From: Crotalaria pallida
Lineage: Eukaryota; Streptophyta; Magnoliopsida; Fabales; Fabaceae
Direction of reading: 5' to 3'
NCBI GenBank assembly: GCA_037953625.1
Contig: CM075651.1
Coordinates: 162,325,501-162,389,500 of the forward strand
DNA: 64,000 nucleotides
Each line of letters begins with the position of its first letter. Positions within the stretch are counted from its first letter, which is position 1. Position numbers and translations under genes: made by a program. Under the pieces are notes generated by a model. That model saw only the letters and a list, made by a program, of their open reading frames with translations. It did not search any database and was not told the DNA's origin. Of this stretch, positions 1 to 11,690 are shown piece by piece.

Positions 1-655
1 AATTAATTTTTGTTTCATTCTCAATACTACTTTCCTAAAATACCTCTATTTTTTATAAATTTGAGAAAATTAAATATAATTAACTAACCTCCTTAATATG
101 CAAAAAAGTTGTTGGATTTACTTATAATTCGAACCGGAAGAGGTAAAACTTATAAAATAACTTAAATTTCTAATCTACTTTTTAGCTCATGCAATTATGA
201 AGTTATCGGTGTGTATTGATTGTATGCTCAGCTTCTTACTATTTGAGGCCGGTATTTATAAAATTAGGATGGAGAAGTTGGTCCCATATATTTTTCTCTA
301 ATAAATTATATATTTTTTAGGATAATTTTCGTGCAATGTTATCTTGTTAAGATATGCGGTGATTCTTTATAATTATCAATTATCCAATAAAAATCTTTTT
401 TGACTAAATTGTTTATTTGTTAGAGATTGACTTCAAAATTAAGTCTTGTGGCCTATCCACGAGTAACATGCATATCTTAACTTCTCAAGTTGGTTCAAGC
501 TTCAAGTTTTTCGCCGTAAGTCGTTTGAGCTTGGACTTTTATTTTTGGGTCTTCTCATAGGTCTCAATAGGTTGTTTGAAGGTCTTCAAATTAAATAGGA
601 TAAGTGTCCTTAAATTGTGATAGGTCTGGAATAAAGCAGATTGTACAACATACTA
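1..655. other. AT-rich intergenic DNA
   Basis: No long reading frame, splice-consistent exon or repeat with clear ends was found here. The sequence is AT-rich with short A and T runs. It may be distal upstream sequence of the trihelix gene at 1842. Confidence 0.5.
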
Positions 656-909
656 CTCCCTCCAGTCTTTATTATAAGCCTATTTGATCAATTTTCACGC
701 TCTTTAAGAAAGTTAGTTAGTATTGTAGTGGTATTAAAAATGTAATCAAAAGTATCCCTATAATTATTATCGATAATATAAAATGTGTTGAGTAAATAGA
801 AGTTTTTGTGAAAAAGAAGTAATTAATGACATTAAAAATTGAAAATGAGACTTATATTAAAGACAATAAAAAGTTTTTCAAAGGAGTTTTTATATAAGAT
901 CGGATGGAG
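656..909. mobile_element. Stowaway-like MITE, 254 bp
   Basis: The left end reads CTCCCTCCAGTCTTTATTAT and the right end, reverse-complemented, reads CTCCATCCGATCTTATAT, giving imperfect terminal inverted repeats. Both ends are flanked by TA (654-655 and 910-911), the target duplication of Tc1/mariner Stowaway MITEs. The interior is AT-rich and non-coding. The family is inferred from the CTCCCTCC terminus plus TA duplication. Confidence 0.7.
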
Positions 910-1841
910 TATAATATTGAAAAAAAAAACCTTATACATATATGCTAGAGATTACAAATTTAGATCATTTGACTCAATTTTTGTATGATTTTCTCTACTG
1001 TTGTTTTGCAACTATTGGATTAGTTTAAATCTATTTAATTCTGAACTACTAAAAAATCAAATAACTAAAATTTGTAAAATAAATAAATGCTAAGTTGAAA
1101 AGATGATATGTTTTTAAAAAAAAAAAGTTAAAAAATGCAACTCCTATAACCATTCTCGTATACTCCAATTCAGAAAACAAAAAAACTATAACCATTTTCG
1201 TATACTTCCTATTTTATCTTTATATTGAAATAAATTTTCACGACATAGTAATTACTTATTTTTTTTTTCCTTTTAATCTTAATCTTATATGAGTAAAAAA
1301 GAAAAGAAAAATGTAGGAGTAAGTAGCAGAGTAATTGAGAAAGAGAAAAAAGGCAGCTCCTCCAGTTTTCACCCTTATGGGCGCGGTAGAATGGTAAATG
1401 GGTCGCACAGTAATCCTAAGGGTAAGGTAATGGCTCCTAACACCTACACCTACACCTTGGCATATCCCCCGCGGCGCACGTTAGCCCTTAGCCCCCTCCC
1501 ACTCCCACTCCCACCTAAGCGGTGGTGGCCTCCTTATCCATCCAGATCTCAAATTCAGCCGCACACTCCTCCCCACCCTCCCACCTAACCCCCCCTCCCT
1601 TTCTTTCTTTTAATTATGCCCCCCTCTCTTTTCACCACCACTTTCTCTTCCACCTCCTCCACCACTCATCAACCTCAACCTCAACCTCAACCCTCTCTCT
1701 CCCTCTTCCTCCACCATCACATCAACATCAACATCAACAACAACAACAAAACCAATCTTATTATTAACCTTCACCACCCTTCTTATCCTTCACCCCCTTT
1801 CTAACCCTAGATAGAATTCAATCCCAATCAATCATCCCCAA
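910..1841 (+). promoter_or_regulatory. Upstream region and CT-rich leader of the trihelix gene, with a possible uORF
   Basis: From about 1440 the sequence switches from AT-rich to strongly pyrimidine-rich (CCT, CAC and CAA runs) up to the ATG at 1842, as in many plant 5' leaders. A reading frame from the ATG at 1616 to the stop ending at 1804 (62 codons, low-complexity Ser/Pro/His/Asn) lies entirely upstream of the main start. If transcription begins before 1616 it would be an upstream ORF. The transcription start cannot be fixed from sequence, and the uORF peptide looks like a by-product of the CT-rich leader. Confidence 0.4.
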
Positions 1842-2870
1842 ATGGCCTCTTCCTCCTCTCCGACTTCCCCAACCGACCCTTCCCCTCCCTTTGCCGTTCC
1901 TCTCCTTCCAGCTCCTCCTCCTCCCCCTCCCTCCTCCCGCCGCCTCCCTCCGCCCTGCTGGTCCCCCGAAGAAACCGCCGCCCTCATCGACGCCTACCGC
2001 GACAAATGGTATTCCCTCGGCCGCAGCAACCTCAAGGCCACCCACTGGCAGGAGGTCGCCGACTCCGTCACCGCCACCTGCCCCAACGTCTCCCCTGCCA
2101 AGACTGCCGTTCAGTGCCGCCACAAGATGGAGAAGCTCCGCAAGCGCTATCGTGCCGAGATCCAGCGCGCTAGGAACCTCCCTGTCAAGAAATTCAACTC
2201 CTCTTGGGTCCATTTCAAGCTCATGGATTCCATGGAAAAGGGTCCCTCTCCGCCGAAAGCCGACAACAACAACAACAACAACAACAACGCTGATTTTGTT
2301 GATGTTGATGAAATTGATGGTGAGGATGACGAGGATCAGGATTTGATCCACGCGAATTCGCTTTACAAGTTGCGCAGGAATGGAATTGGGAGTTCTGGTG
2401 GTGGTGATGGTGGTAGCAGCGGTGGTCGCAGAGGTGAAGGAGGGTTTCGGATTAGGATTCCGAGTGGTCCGAGTGGGGTGAGTGTGGCGAAACCTGATTC
2501 AAGGTTTTATGGAAAATTCAGTGATGAGAAACGGAACCCTAATTCGGGATATGGTGCCAAAGGTGTGAAAGAGGTGAGTGGATTGGGAAAGAGAGAGAGG
2601 GAGAGGGAGAGAGAGAGGGAGAAGGAGAAGGAGAGGGATCCGGTGGAGGAGATGGTGACTGCGATTAAGGTTTTGGCTGATGGGTTTGTGAGGACAGAGC
2701 AAATGAAGATGGAGATGGCGAGGGAGATCGAGAGTATGAGGATGGAGATGGAGATGAAGCGCACCGAGATGATCTTGGAGTCACAGCACAGGATTGTCGA
2801 GGCTTTCGCCAACGCTGTATCAGAGCAGAATAAGAAAACCAAGAGGGTATCATCGTCCCCCGAATCATAG
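1842..2870 (+). CDS. Trihelix transcription factor (SIP1/ASIL-like)
   Basis: A single-exon gene of 342 residues. After a Ser/Pro-rich N-terminus (1-35) comes a trihelix (Myb/SANT-like) DNA-binding domain at about 38-125, starting CWSPEETAALIDAYRDKW and with a conserved Trp in ATHWQEVAD. Then come an Asn run, an acidic patch, a Gly/Ser/Arg-rich linker and an Arg-Glu repeat. The C-terminal segment (about 265-330, starting EEMVTAIKVLADGF) is rich in Glu, Met and Arg and should form the coiled coil typical of the SIP1 clade. Such proteins are nuclear factors that bind GT-type elements; Arabidopsis ASIL1/2 repress embryonic genes in seedlings. ATG 1842 is the first Met and directly precedes the Ser/Pro-rich start. 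The AAC and GAGA repeats inside the ORF are likely to vary in length between alleles. Family assignment is firm; the exact orthologue is not. Confidence 0.92.
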   Translation: MASSSSPTSPTDPSPPFAVPLLPAPPPPPPSSRRLPPPCWSPEETAALIDAYRDKWYSLGRSNLKATHWQEVADSVTATCPNVSPAKTAVQCRHKMEKLRKRYRAEIQRARNLPVKKFNSSWVHFKLMDSMEKGPSPPKADNNNNNNNNADFVDVDEIDGEDDEDQDLIHANSLYKLRRNGIGSSGGGDGGSSGGRRGEGGFRIRIPSGPSGVSVAKPDSRFYGKFSDEKRNPNSGYGAKGVKEVSGLGKREREREREREKEKERDPVEEMVTAIKVLADGFVRTEQMKMEMAREIESMRMEMEMKRTEMILESQHRIVEAFANAVSEQNKKTKRVSSSPES

Positions 2871-4640
2871 ATAAGGGATGTTATCAAGGTTTTAAATTGC
2901 GGTTGTGGTTGTGTTGCAGGATGATGTTTGCCATCTATCGGCCGATGAAGCCTGCAATCATGTGATGCAGTCCTCCATGATTTGAAGACCTTGAATGTGA
3001 TTGAGGGTGAATTACTTTTTGCTGTTTTTCACAAGGGACCTGGGTTACATCTTATTATATCTTATGACTATATATGTGAGTTCTCTGTAGTTTAGTTTTA
3101 ATTTTTAGTTAGTACAATATATGTAATTCTCTGCTCGTTTGAACTTGTTTTTGAGGTAATTATTGGAGATGTGTAGCTGGATTAGTTTTAGTAATTGGGA
3201 TGATGTTGGGTGAATGTAGCTTCAGTGTTTTATTTTTCTAGTGGTAAACATGCTTGATGTGATGTTTATGTATTTTTGAAGTTAATTATTCAAAGTTCAA
3301 CAAACAAAGGAGCAGAGTTGTAATGATCGGACACAATATCTTTGTCAAGACTCAATATGCTGCTATGTGTGCTTTATTTGTTGTGTTGAAACCATTTTTT
3401 TCTCATCTGTGGGTGTGGTGGACAAAAAGTTAAAAAGTTTCAGCTGAGGATTTAATTATAACCGACTGTTCCTAGGTAAGGAGTTATCAATGTCTGCATA
3501 TGCGTGTATGAGTAACATTTTAAAGTGAGTTTGCACTGTGGCTTCTTAGAATTTAGAAAGAGGATCTGAATCCTGGGGCAATAGTATACTTATGTTTTCT
3601 GAAGCTTCATAGAATATTCCTGTTGATTCTTATAGTGTTCTGTTGTGGCAACCTTTGGTTGTTTATGAATTCTAGGATGTCGGATCTCAAATACTGAACT
3701 GAACTGGTATGCCATATGAAGGGATTCCTGCCTGTTCCAAATGATCTTGTGTTCTGGATTTTTTGTCTACTGATTTTTCTGTTTCAATTTGAATACTATT
3801 TTTATTCTCATTATTGTGATTTAATAAGATAAAATGGTTGGTGTTCAGGCAAAATTTAGCACTTCATTCACCTTTGATGTGTTAACGATAATTTGACTCT
3901 TAAATAAAGTAAAACTACAATTGAATGATAAATTACTAATCCATCATACCCAATAAACAAATGTAATGCTTTCATATTCATGATTCATATTTATGGCCAT
4001 TAAAAACTACACTTGTCTAAACACTGAAACATTTTTCAAATTTATTTGCATTCTTCACCAATATTGCTACTACGTTTTATCTAATTTTTGTCACATGAAA
4101 GATACTGTTTGCCTTTATTTGTTCTCAGAGGTCTGAACATAAAATTAACTGGAATTTACTCTTGGTTACCGAAAGATTGTAAAAGCTGGATATGATAGCA
4201 TACCACAAGTTACCACATGATTTAGTTATTTTGGATTCATCGTACAAATGAGAGAGAATTATAGAGTGAAAAAGTAATAACGGGTGTTATTTATTTGGAC
4301 TGAATGTTGAAAAAAAATCGCTGGAATTTTCGGCGTGTTCCAATTTAGTTTTTAAAATAAAAATTTAAAATAATTCTTGAAAATTTTATTTGTGAGACAT
4401 TTTGATTTCTCAAAAAATAAAATCATCAAATAATTGATAAAGTTTATTTTTATGAGCCAATTTGGTTCCATAAAAAAATTTCATGAGATAATTTAATCGC
4501 CAAAACTTTATACTAAATCGAATGAAGTCAGACATATTGATTCGCGTAGGCCTACTTTGGGTTAAACATGATTGTTTCGGGTTTTCATGCAATACAATCT
4601 AACATGTTTGAACTTTATTAATAAAATAAAATAAAAAAAG
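2871..4640. other. 3' flank of the trihelix gene and intergenic DNA
   Basis: T-rich sequence follows the stop at 2868-2870 and probably holds the 3' UTR for a few hundred bases. No further exon was recognised. From about 4270 to 4600 the sequence becomes degenerate, with A/T-run repeats resembling an old transposon remnant, but I could define no ends. Confidence 0.4.
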
Positions 4641-4642
4641 CA

Positions 4643-4838
4643 AATCCGAGCGTGTGGTTCAGGGGTAGGGATTGATCCACGCTTAAGAGTTCGAATACTG
4701 CCTTGTGCATACAGCAGCGTTAAATCTCGGGGTCAGCTGTCTCACCCATTAGAGGTGCCTACAAGCCATCGAAGAGATTAGTCACTGCGGTCGGCGGTGG
4801 ACGCTCTGGTCGTGGAAAAAGAAAAAAAAAAAAACAAC
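4643..4838 (+). mobile_element. tRNA-derived SINE with poly-A tail
   Basis: The sequence carries a pol III A box (TGGTTCAGGGG, 4655-4665) and a B box (GTTCGAATAC, 4689-4698) at tRNA-like spacing. A GC-richer body follows and the element ends in an A-rich tail at about 4820-4838. This layout is diagnostic of a tRNA-related SINE. The body segment with GATTAGTC (about 4775) is also recognisable in the truncated copy at 42008. The exact 5' end and target duplication could not be fixed. Confidence 0.75.
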
Positions 4839-4969
4839 CGGCTTTAAAAAATGATTAAAATTTTCAAAGAATATTTAAAAAAAATTTTCTCAAATTGGGA
4901 TCCGTAGTCTTTTTTAAAGATTCATTCTCAACAAGACAACAAACAACAGGAAAGGAAAGGAAAGCAAGC

Positions 4970-7822
4970 ATGTCGATGTCGAAGTCGAAATCAGTAGCAG
5001 CAGATTGGTCACTTCTCCCAAATGAACTCCTTCATCAAATATCCCAACGTCTCAACACCGCACTCGATCTTCTGAGTTTCCGTTCCGTTTGTTCTTCTTG
5101 GCGCTCTTCCTCTTCCTCTCTTCTCAACCTCTCCTCTCTCCTCGATTACCCTTTTCCCCTCACTTTCCCATACTTTTACAACCACACTATCGACACTCCT
5201 TTAGAACTTTTCCTCTCCCTCTCCAAACGCACTCTCTTCCTCTTCACCCCTTCCCCTCTCCTTCTCAATCCTCATCCACAACAGCCACGTCATCATCCTT
5301 GGTTATTCAAGATTGGCCAAAATGTCCTCGCCCAAACCCTAATCTGGCACCCTCTCTCCCGCTTCCCAATCAAGCAATCCCCTCATTTCCCCAAATTCAT
5401 CGACCTCTCCCAACTCTCCGTCTCCAAGATCATGCACGAGTTTGTTCTCTACCTACGCAAACCTTCCAAGTCAATCCATCTCCGCATGGACAAAGTCGTT
5501 TTCTCATGGCTACGTTCAAAGGACGAGGCTTTTGTTCTTCTCACTATTGATGATGGCAAACTCGCCCTGTTCCGCTCCACCGATACGGCTTGGAACATCA
5601 TCCCGGAGATGCGTCCGACCACCACGCGCTTCAACGATGTCTGCATTTGCAAGGGAAAGCTTTTCGCGGTTGATAACAGCGGCTATACCGTGAGAGTGGG
5701 GTTGGACTTGAATGTGGAGGTTGTGGCTCACCCTGTATCAGAGAGAGATCACTTATTTTTACGTCACAAGAAGTATCTGGTTGAGTGTGAGGGTGAGTTG
5801 TTGCTTCTGGACAAGTGTTTTTCCCACTATCCGTTCTATTGGCAGGAAAGGTGTCTAGAAGGACTAAAATATGATGATTGTGGTGAGATGCGATGGCGCA
5901 TTGGCCCAACGTGTAGCGGAGCTGCGAAATTCAAAGTGTATAGGCTGGATGAAGACGAGAAGAGGTGGGTTCGGTTGCGGAGTTTGGGGAACAAGGTTTT
6001 GTTCCTGGGGGATGATTCCGTATTTTGTGTTTCCGCGTCGGATTTGTGTGTTTCCAGAGGTGATTGTGTGATTTTTAGGGATGCTACCTTCAACATCGAT
6101 TTGCCCAAGAATGAGATGGGTGTTTTTCACTTGGGTGAAAATCGAATTTCTCCGTTGTTTGGTCATCCGGATTATGCCAAGTTGTTTTGGCCATTGTCAA
6201 ATTGTAAGTATTTTACTTGCATATTATATTTTTCTAGAGGATTGTGTCACTGAATATTTGCATAATTGCATTGCTTTATAGTTTGTTGTTTGCTGTTGTT
6301 ATAGTTATGCAAAAGGGTTAGTTGTCTTGCCAAATTACACATCTGCTCGGGGCTTTGAGCAAGTTAATGTCTCTTTTGCTATTTGTGCTTCCATTAGATG
6401 TAGTATAAGATTGAGCAGTGTTCTGTCAAAGTAAACAACGGTAGGTCTTTAACATAGTTCGTCGATTGGAGGAGCTTCACTGTATGCCTGTTATTCATAT
6501 TGTAGCGTCTTCACTGAAATCTTCACTTTACAAGATTTTGGTTGCCTGTTTATTATGCGTAATTGCAATTGGGAACTCTCCAATTGCAGTTATTCGAAGA
6601 AATTAATTTAGAGAAGTGAGCTGCTAAAAAAAAAAAAGAAATTTGGCATATAATCTTTAACTTGAGAGTTGAGATAACAAGAAAAATAATAACACATCAA
6701 TTACTAGGGTTGCCGCCCGTAGGTGGACTGGTGGAAATACTCAAGTATTTGTTCTCGTTTATTTTGTACTCTTAACAATCTTTTCATTGAGGGTGAGTTG
6801 AGGGGAAGGAAATTTTGAGGAATGTCCATCAAGGTGGTCAACTGAGGTGCTCAAAGTGGTTACAAGACAAACCCTCTCAACAATTTCATTATTTAGAAAT
6901 GAACGGTTAGACTTTCAATTTTTAATTGCATATAACTATTTAGTGCCTCTGTTTTGCTTGAAAACTTGAACCACCTATTTATTCTATTAATCTGTTAATG
7001 TCCTAAAGCTTTCAAATCTTTTATTATTTGCTTGTTTTGATATGTAATGGTTACTATCCTCATTGTTCCGTTTGAAATTTATGAACAAGGTTGCTAGACT
7101 TTTCCTCCTCTATCTTCTGAATCTTACGCTACCAAAATTATTTAGTGTTTTCAGTTCTCTTTCAGTCAATGATCTGCATGACCCTCCACTTTATTCAGTT
7201 AATTGTTATGCTCATATTCTCTGTTTTGTTCTTGATAGTATTGATGTATCATTTTTCTCCATCATCCTCTGTAAACTTCTATTTGGTTTATTCTCAAGTT
7301 GTAAGCTATTCGATATTATCTGTTTCTATTACTTCACACCTTTAGTTGCTGTTCTATTCAGACCTTGATTTCTTTTAACCAGTCTTATTGGCTGCTCTTG
7401 CTTTATATCAGCTCTATCTCTTCTCACCTATTAAGGGGATGTAAAAGTTTTTATATGGCAGCACGGTTGGAAATTTGAATACCATTAATGTGAAAATGAA
7501 TATGCTTTCCCTACTTATGATTTTCCCTCTTGTTTGGCAGAGGAGAAAAAAGTTTACTAATCTTGTGCATATATAATTAAAGAAGAGAATTGCAATAAAT
7601 ACCTAAGTCCTAATCATAACAATAACATTTCATCAATTAAGGAATAGCAAATATTGTACTATGGCAGTAGAACAGTATTAAGATGTAGTATAAGTTTCCC
7701 TTGGCAACCCAGTCGTAATACCATTAATCCGAAAAATGAAAATGCTTTCCTTGCTACTGAGATATCTCACTTTTTGTTTTCTGGTATTGTATTTCATTTC
7801 AGATTTACACTCACTGGATTAA
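4970..7822 (+). CDS. F-box protein with DUF295 domain (SKIP23-like)
   Basis: Exon 1 is 4970-6203 and a short exon 2 is proposed at 7803-7822, giving about 417 residues. An F-box lies near the N-terminus (about 12-52; WSLLPNELLHQISQRL then SFRSVCSSWR). The C-terminal third has the DUF295 hallmarks KRWVRLRSLGNKVLFLGDD and an FWP motif at the end. Such proteins are substrate adaptors of SCF ubiquitin ligases, joined to SKP1/ASK through the F-box; the target is unknown. The reading frame is open upstream to 4895 but begins there with TTG, so the first ATG (4970) was chosen. A consensus donor GTAAGT at 6204 and a TTTCAG acceptor ending at 7802 give an in-frame six-residue tail. If the intron is retained, the frame ends at 6253 with a different 11-residue tail. 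The F-box/DUF295 call is firm; the last exon is tentative. Confidence 0.85.
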
Positions 7823-9138
7823 TGCGGCTTGGATGCTTGTTTTGGAGCCTTTGGATAGGAGCTGCAGTAGTTGCTCACATCTTTTGTGATCCTGGTTTCG
7901 GCTACTGATGATTAGCTAGTAGATATATGAAGTAGTTCCGGTGTTTTGTACTTGAAGTTAGGAGACATATTTAACACAACTTCAACTTTTTGTTAGTGTA
8001 TCAAAACAAAGAACAGCTCAATTTTGTATGTCAGTGCAAAACAATGCACCAAACCAGTGAGACGTGATGCTACTAATGCTTATAATTTTGTATGTTTATC
8101 TAAAAAGTTTTAAATTTTAAATTCCAAATTTTATTTAAACTTTCCCCCTTTTTTAAACACTTTATCTCTCCCCCGACCCCAAAAAATTAGTACTACCCTA
8201 TAGCATCATGGAACCCATTCAACACCCATGCATCAGCTGCAAAGTGAAGGCAACAAATTAAACAGAGAAAGGTTTACGTTGTTTTCATCTTTGGTGTGGT
8301 TCCAAAGCTTTGAAAGCGCTGTCAGCAAAAGAAGATAACTGTTTTCAAAGTCCTTACCTTCTTCCTCAATCTTGAGGGCAACATTATTCACGTAAGCCAA
8401 CCCAAGCTCAAAGTTAGTTCCAACCTTTCCAAGTGAGAATTGACAGAGAAAGGGACTTTACTCGATAAAAATTGAATCATAAAACGTACACGTACCGTAC
8501 CATACATGATTTTTTCCTTTTTCAAGTTCAAGGGGAGCTATCATATTTTTAGTTCAAATGAGTGACAGTAGGTGGCATGATAATGCGAAAAAATAAAATA
8601 AAATAAACCAAGATTATTAGTAGGTAAGGACTTTAAAAAAATAATAAATTTATTTATTAGGGTTATGTTTGAATGGGCGAAATATCATGGTTTGATTCTT
8701 GTCTTTGTTAATAGAGGTAATATTCATTTTAGATATTATATATATCTCCAAAAAGATTAAATCTATTAGCTAGAGAAACTTTTGGTAAATAAAGACATAG
8801 ATTAGATTAAAGATAAGCATATTTTTGTCATATAAAAATGATTAAATTGTTTCACAATCAATATGTTTTATTTTAATTTTTTTTATAAGCAAAAAGAGCA
8901 AATTGGAAAATCAATTTAAATTAATTTGATCAATAAATAAAAATGATCACCAACTATTGATTATTTTATATTTTATGCAAATTTTATATTGTATTCAAAA
9001 CTTCATACGTACATTGTGCCACACAATGTTTGATTTCGAATTTGCTATATATGGCCTAAACTATATTGTAACATATAATAACACAATAACAAAAGGAATC
9101 CATGAATTTTCCCAAATTAATTTCTCATTAGTGAGAAG
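7823..9138. other. 3' flank of the F-box gene and intergenic DNA
   Basis: This probably contains the F-box gene 3' UTR (to roughly 8050). The rest is AT-rich with no supported gene. The small reading frames here lack family resemblance. Confidence 0.4.
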
Positions 9139-9716
9139 GGTTATCCAGCTTAACATAAGAAGCATAAAACTGAACATGAAAAGATATCGAAGCAATAAAA
9201 AAATAAACTAATGATAAAACTGAGGAAAAAACGCATGTATGTATTGCTGCGAATACAAAGCACTAAAGTCCAAGCAACAATATTGGAATATTACTAAAGA
9301 AATAAATTTGAGATGAAGTACCAAATTACTTTTTTTAAAAATTTAAGATAACTTTTTTTTTAGAATTAATTTAAGATAACTTAAAAGATTGGTAATTGCT
9401 ATCTTTCTTTTTTTTTTTATTAGAGACAAGTTTTGAGGTAAGGTAAGATTTAACTCATATATCTACGTTATCCAGCTTAACATAAGAAGCATAAAACTGA
9501 ACATGAAAAGATATCGAAGCAATCAAAAAATAAACTAATGATACAACTGAGGAAAAAACGCATGTATGTATTGCTGCGAATACAAAGCAATAAATTTGAG
9601 ATGAAGTACCACATTACTTTTTTTTTTAACGATAACTTAAAAGATTGGTAATTGCTATCTTTTTTTTTTATTAGAGACAAGTTTTGAGATAAGATAAGAT
9701 TTAACTCATATATCTA
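9139..9716. repeat. Diverged tandem duplication upstream of the pectinesterase
   Basis: The block starting at about 9139 (GTTATCCAGCTTAACATAAG) recurs starting at about 9468. Both copies run through the same landmarks: TGAACATGAAAAGATATCGA, GCATGTATGTATTGCTGCG, GATGAAGTACCA and TTAGAGACAAGTTTTGAG. Copy 1 is about 330 bp and copy 2 about 250 bp; the difference lies in internal stretches missing from copy 2. The second copy ends about 130 bp before the pectinesterase start, so the duplication lies in its likely promoter. Confidence 0.85.
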
Positions 9717-10881
9717 TCTTTGTAAAAAAAAAAAAAAGAAAGATAAAGATTATATATCTATCATATAACTTAAATATTATATAAAGAAGTGCCCGTGAAG
9801 AATAATAAGTACTAAGAAAAAAAATAACAAAAGTGCATGCTTCAATGGAGTTAAGTGGTAGAGTAGTGTTGCTGATCATTCTTTTAACAACTTTCATGTG
9901 GTGTTGTCATGCTTGCTGTCGTCGTCGTCATTATCATGGTCACGGTCATCATAGTCATGATCATCATAATCATGATTGTTATTATGTTGATCATGGTCAA
10001 CTTGTTCATGATCATTATGAGATTTCTGGTTATGATGTGATGGTCTCAAAAGATGGGAGAGGAAACTACACACACGTGACCGAAGCAATTGAGAATGCTC
10101 CGAATATGAGTCTCACGTTTTATAACATTTACATAAAGGAAGGTACTTACGAAGAGAACCTTTACATTCCTGACACCAAGACTAACATTAGGCTATATGG
10201 TGATGGTGCTCGACAGACAATAATATTTGGCAACCGAACAAATAATGAAACAAATGGCCCCACCATAGGTATGCTACCTTTGATTATACACTGTCTCATT
10301 TAATTATTACATACTTCTCACCTAGTTAATTACTGTAACTTCTTTTATTTGATTCATCTTGTTCTAATTCCTCTTATCTTTTTTGTTATCTAGCTACACA
10401 TAGCGTGAGTGGTTTATACTAATTATAATAAATAATATGATTAATTATTAAGTGAAACATACATATTGTTACCAAAATAAAGACACAAGCATGCAATTTA
10501 AATGTTAGTTTCACGGTACAAAATTTCTATTCGTTAAAAAAATACTCCTAGTTCTTATTTACCATAATAGAAATTCTTATAAACTATATTTGCAGTAAAT
10601 TGGGCGTTTGTGAATTATGATAAATCCTCTATGTTTGAAGTCCTAATTGTATTTAATACCTGTTACACATTGAACATGAAGGTCTTGCATATAGTATTGA
10701 ACATTATTTTGGCTTATTTACATATTTAGTTATTGAATTTAGAAGGTTCGTTGCAATTGATGCTTTTACTTTTTGCTATTTGCTTCTCCTTGAACTTTCA
10801 CGTTCTTTAGAATAACTTTTTCATCAACCTTTGTCAATTAAGGGATCACGTGGAAAGTAATTGAGGTTTTTTTTTTTTAAA

Positions 10882-11080
10882 AAAAATTGAATTAATTTTC
10901 AAAACAAATATATATATTTTTTAAGAAAAAAAAAAGGAAAAAGGGATTGAATCCCTTATTTCCTTCTCTGCTCCAACGTTTCTTAAGAGAGGGATTGAAT
11001 CCGTAATCTAGGTACTAACACTGTTTTTTTCCTTAAAAAAATTAATATATTTGTTTTAAAATTTAATTCAATTTTTTTAA
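10882..11080. repeat. AT-rich inverted repeat in the pectinesterase intron
   Basis: Two arms of about 50-55 bp pair with each other. The left runs from the AAAATTGAATTAATTTTC region through ATATATATTTTTTAAG, and the right from CCTTAAAAAAATTAATATAT into AATTTAATTCAATTTTTT. The spacer holds two copies of GGGATTGAATCC. This resembles a small foldback MITE, but no target duplication was identified. Confidence 0.5.
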
Positions 11081-11391
11081 AAATAAAAGAAAAAGAAAAG
11101 AGAAAACTCAACACTTGCCACGTTGGTCTAATAAAAAAACTCAACACTAAAAAAAAGACTAATTTCAATCAGAGACCCAATAAGTTAATAATTAAATACT
11201 TAAATAAGTCTTTTAAATATATCATTATTCACGATACACTTCAATTAAATTGGTCTAATATATCTTTTTGCTTGTTTATATAATATAAGTTTCATTTTTA
11301 TATCATTTAATCATGATTAGCGGTAAAAAAAGTTAATATATATGATACTAGTATTATGAGAAGAACGAGCAATAATTTCTTCTAAATACTA

Positions 11392-11690
11392 CTACCTCCA
11401 TTCTTTATTATATTATTTGTCTTTGTAAGGAGAAATTTTTCCTTTTTATTTCTTTGTTCTATTTAGAGTTTAAGAGTGTAATAAATGTTATTTTTCATGT
11501 TTACCATACCCTTATTTAATGGAGTATTGATTTACCTAGGTGGTGAGAAAAAATAATGATTACATAAAGAGGAAGGATATGTCAAGGAAAAACACAATTA
11601 AGTTACTACAAATAAAAATAACTACTATTATATTTCTTTTTTAAATGGTGTGTTTTTTTTAATCGGACAGATAAATAAAAACAAAATAAA
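11392..11690 (+). mobile_element. Stowaway-like MITE, family A copy 1
   Basis: The left end CCTCCATTCTTTATTATATT and the right end ending in GGACAGATAAATAAAAACAA match, in opposite orientation, the element at 15183-15467. Both share an internal core (AAGAGTGTAATAAATGTTAT then TTTTCATGTTTA). The copy lies inside the pectinesterase intron. Exact termini are approximate. Confidence 0.6.

Noticed and set aside
1818..2887. Long reading frames opposite and within the trihelix gene
   Set aside because: They mirror the Pro/Ser-rich and Arg-Glu repeat coding sequence and have no domain; codon structure fits only the plus-strand 342-residue frame.
4895..4969. N-terminal extension of the F-box protein
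   Set aside because: The extension begins at TTG and has no family similarity; ATG 4970 sits just before the F-box.
9894..10088. Minus-strand His/Asp-rich reading frame
   Set aside because: It is the complement of the CAT/GAT-rich linker of the pectinesterase, since CAT and ATG/GAT repeats read similarly on both strands.
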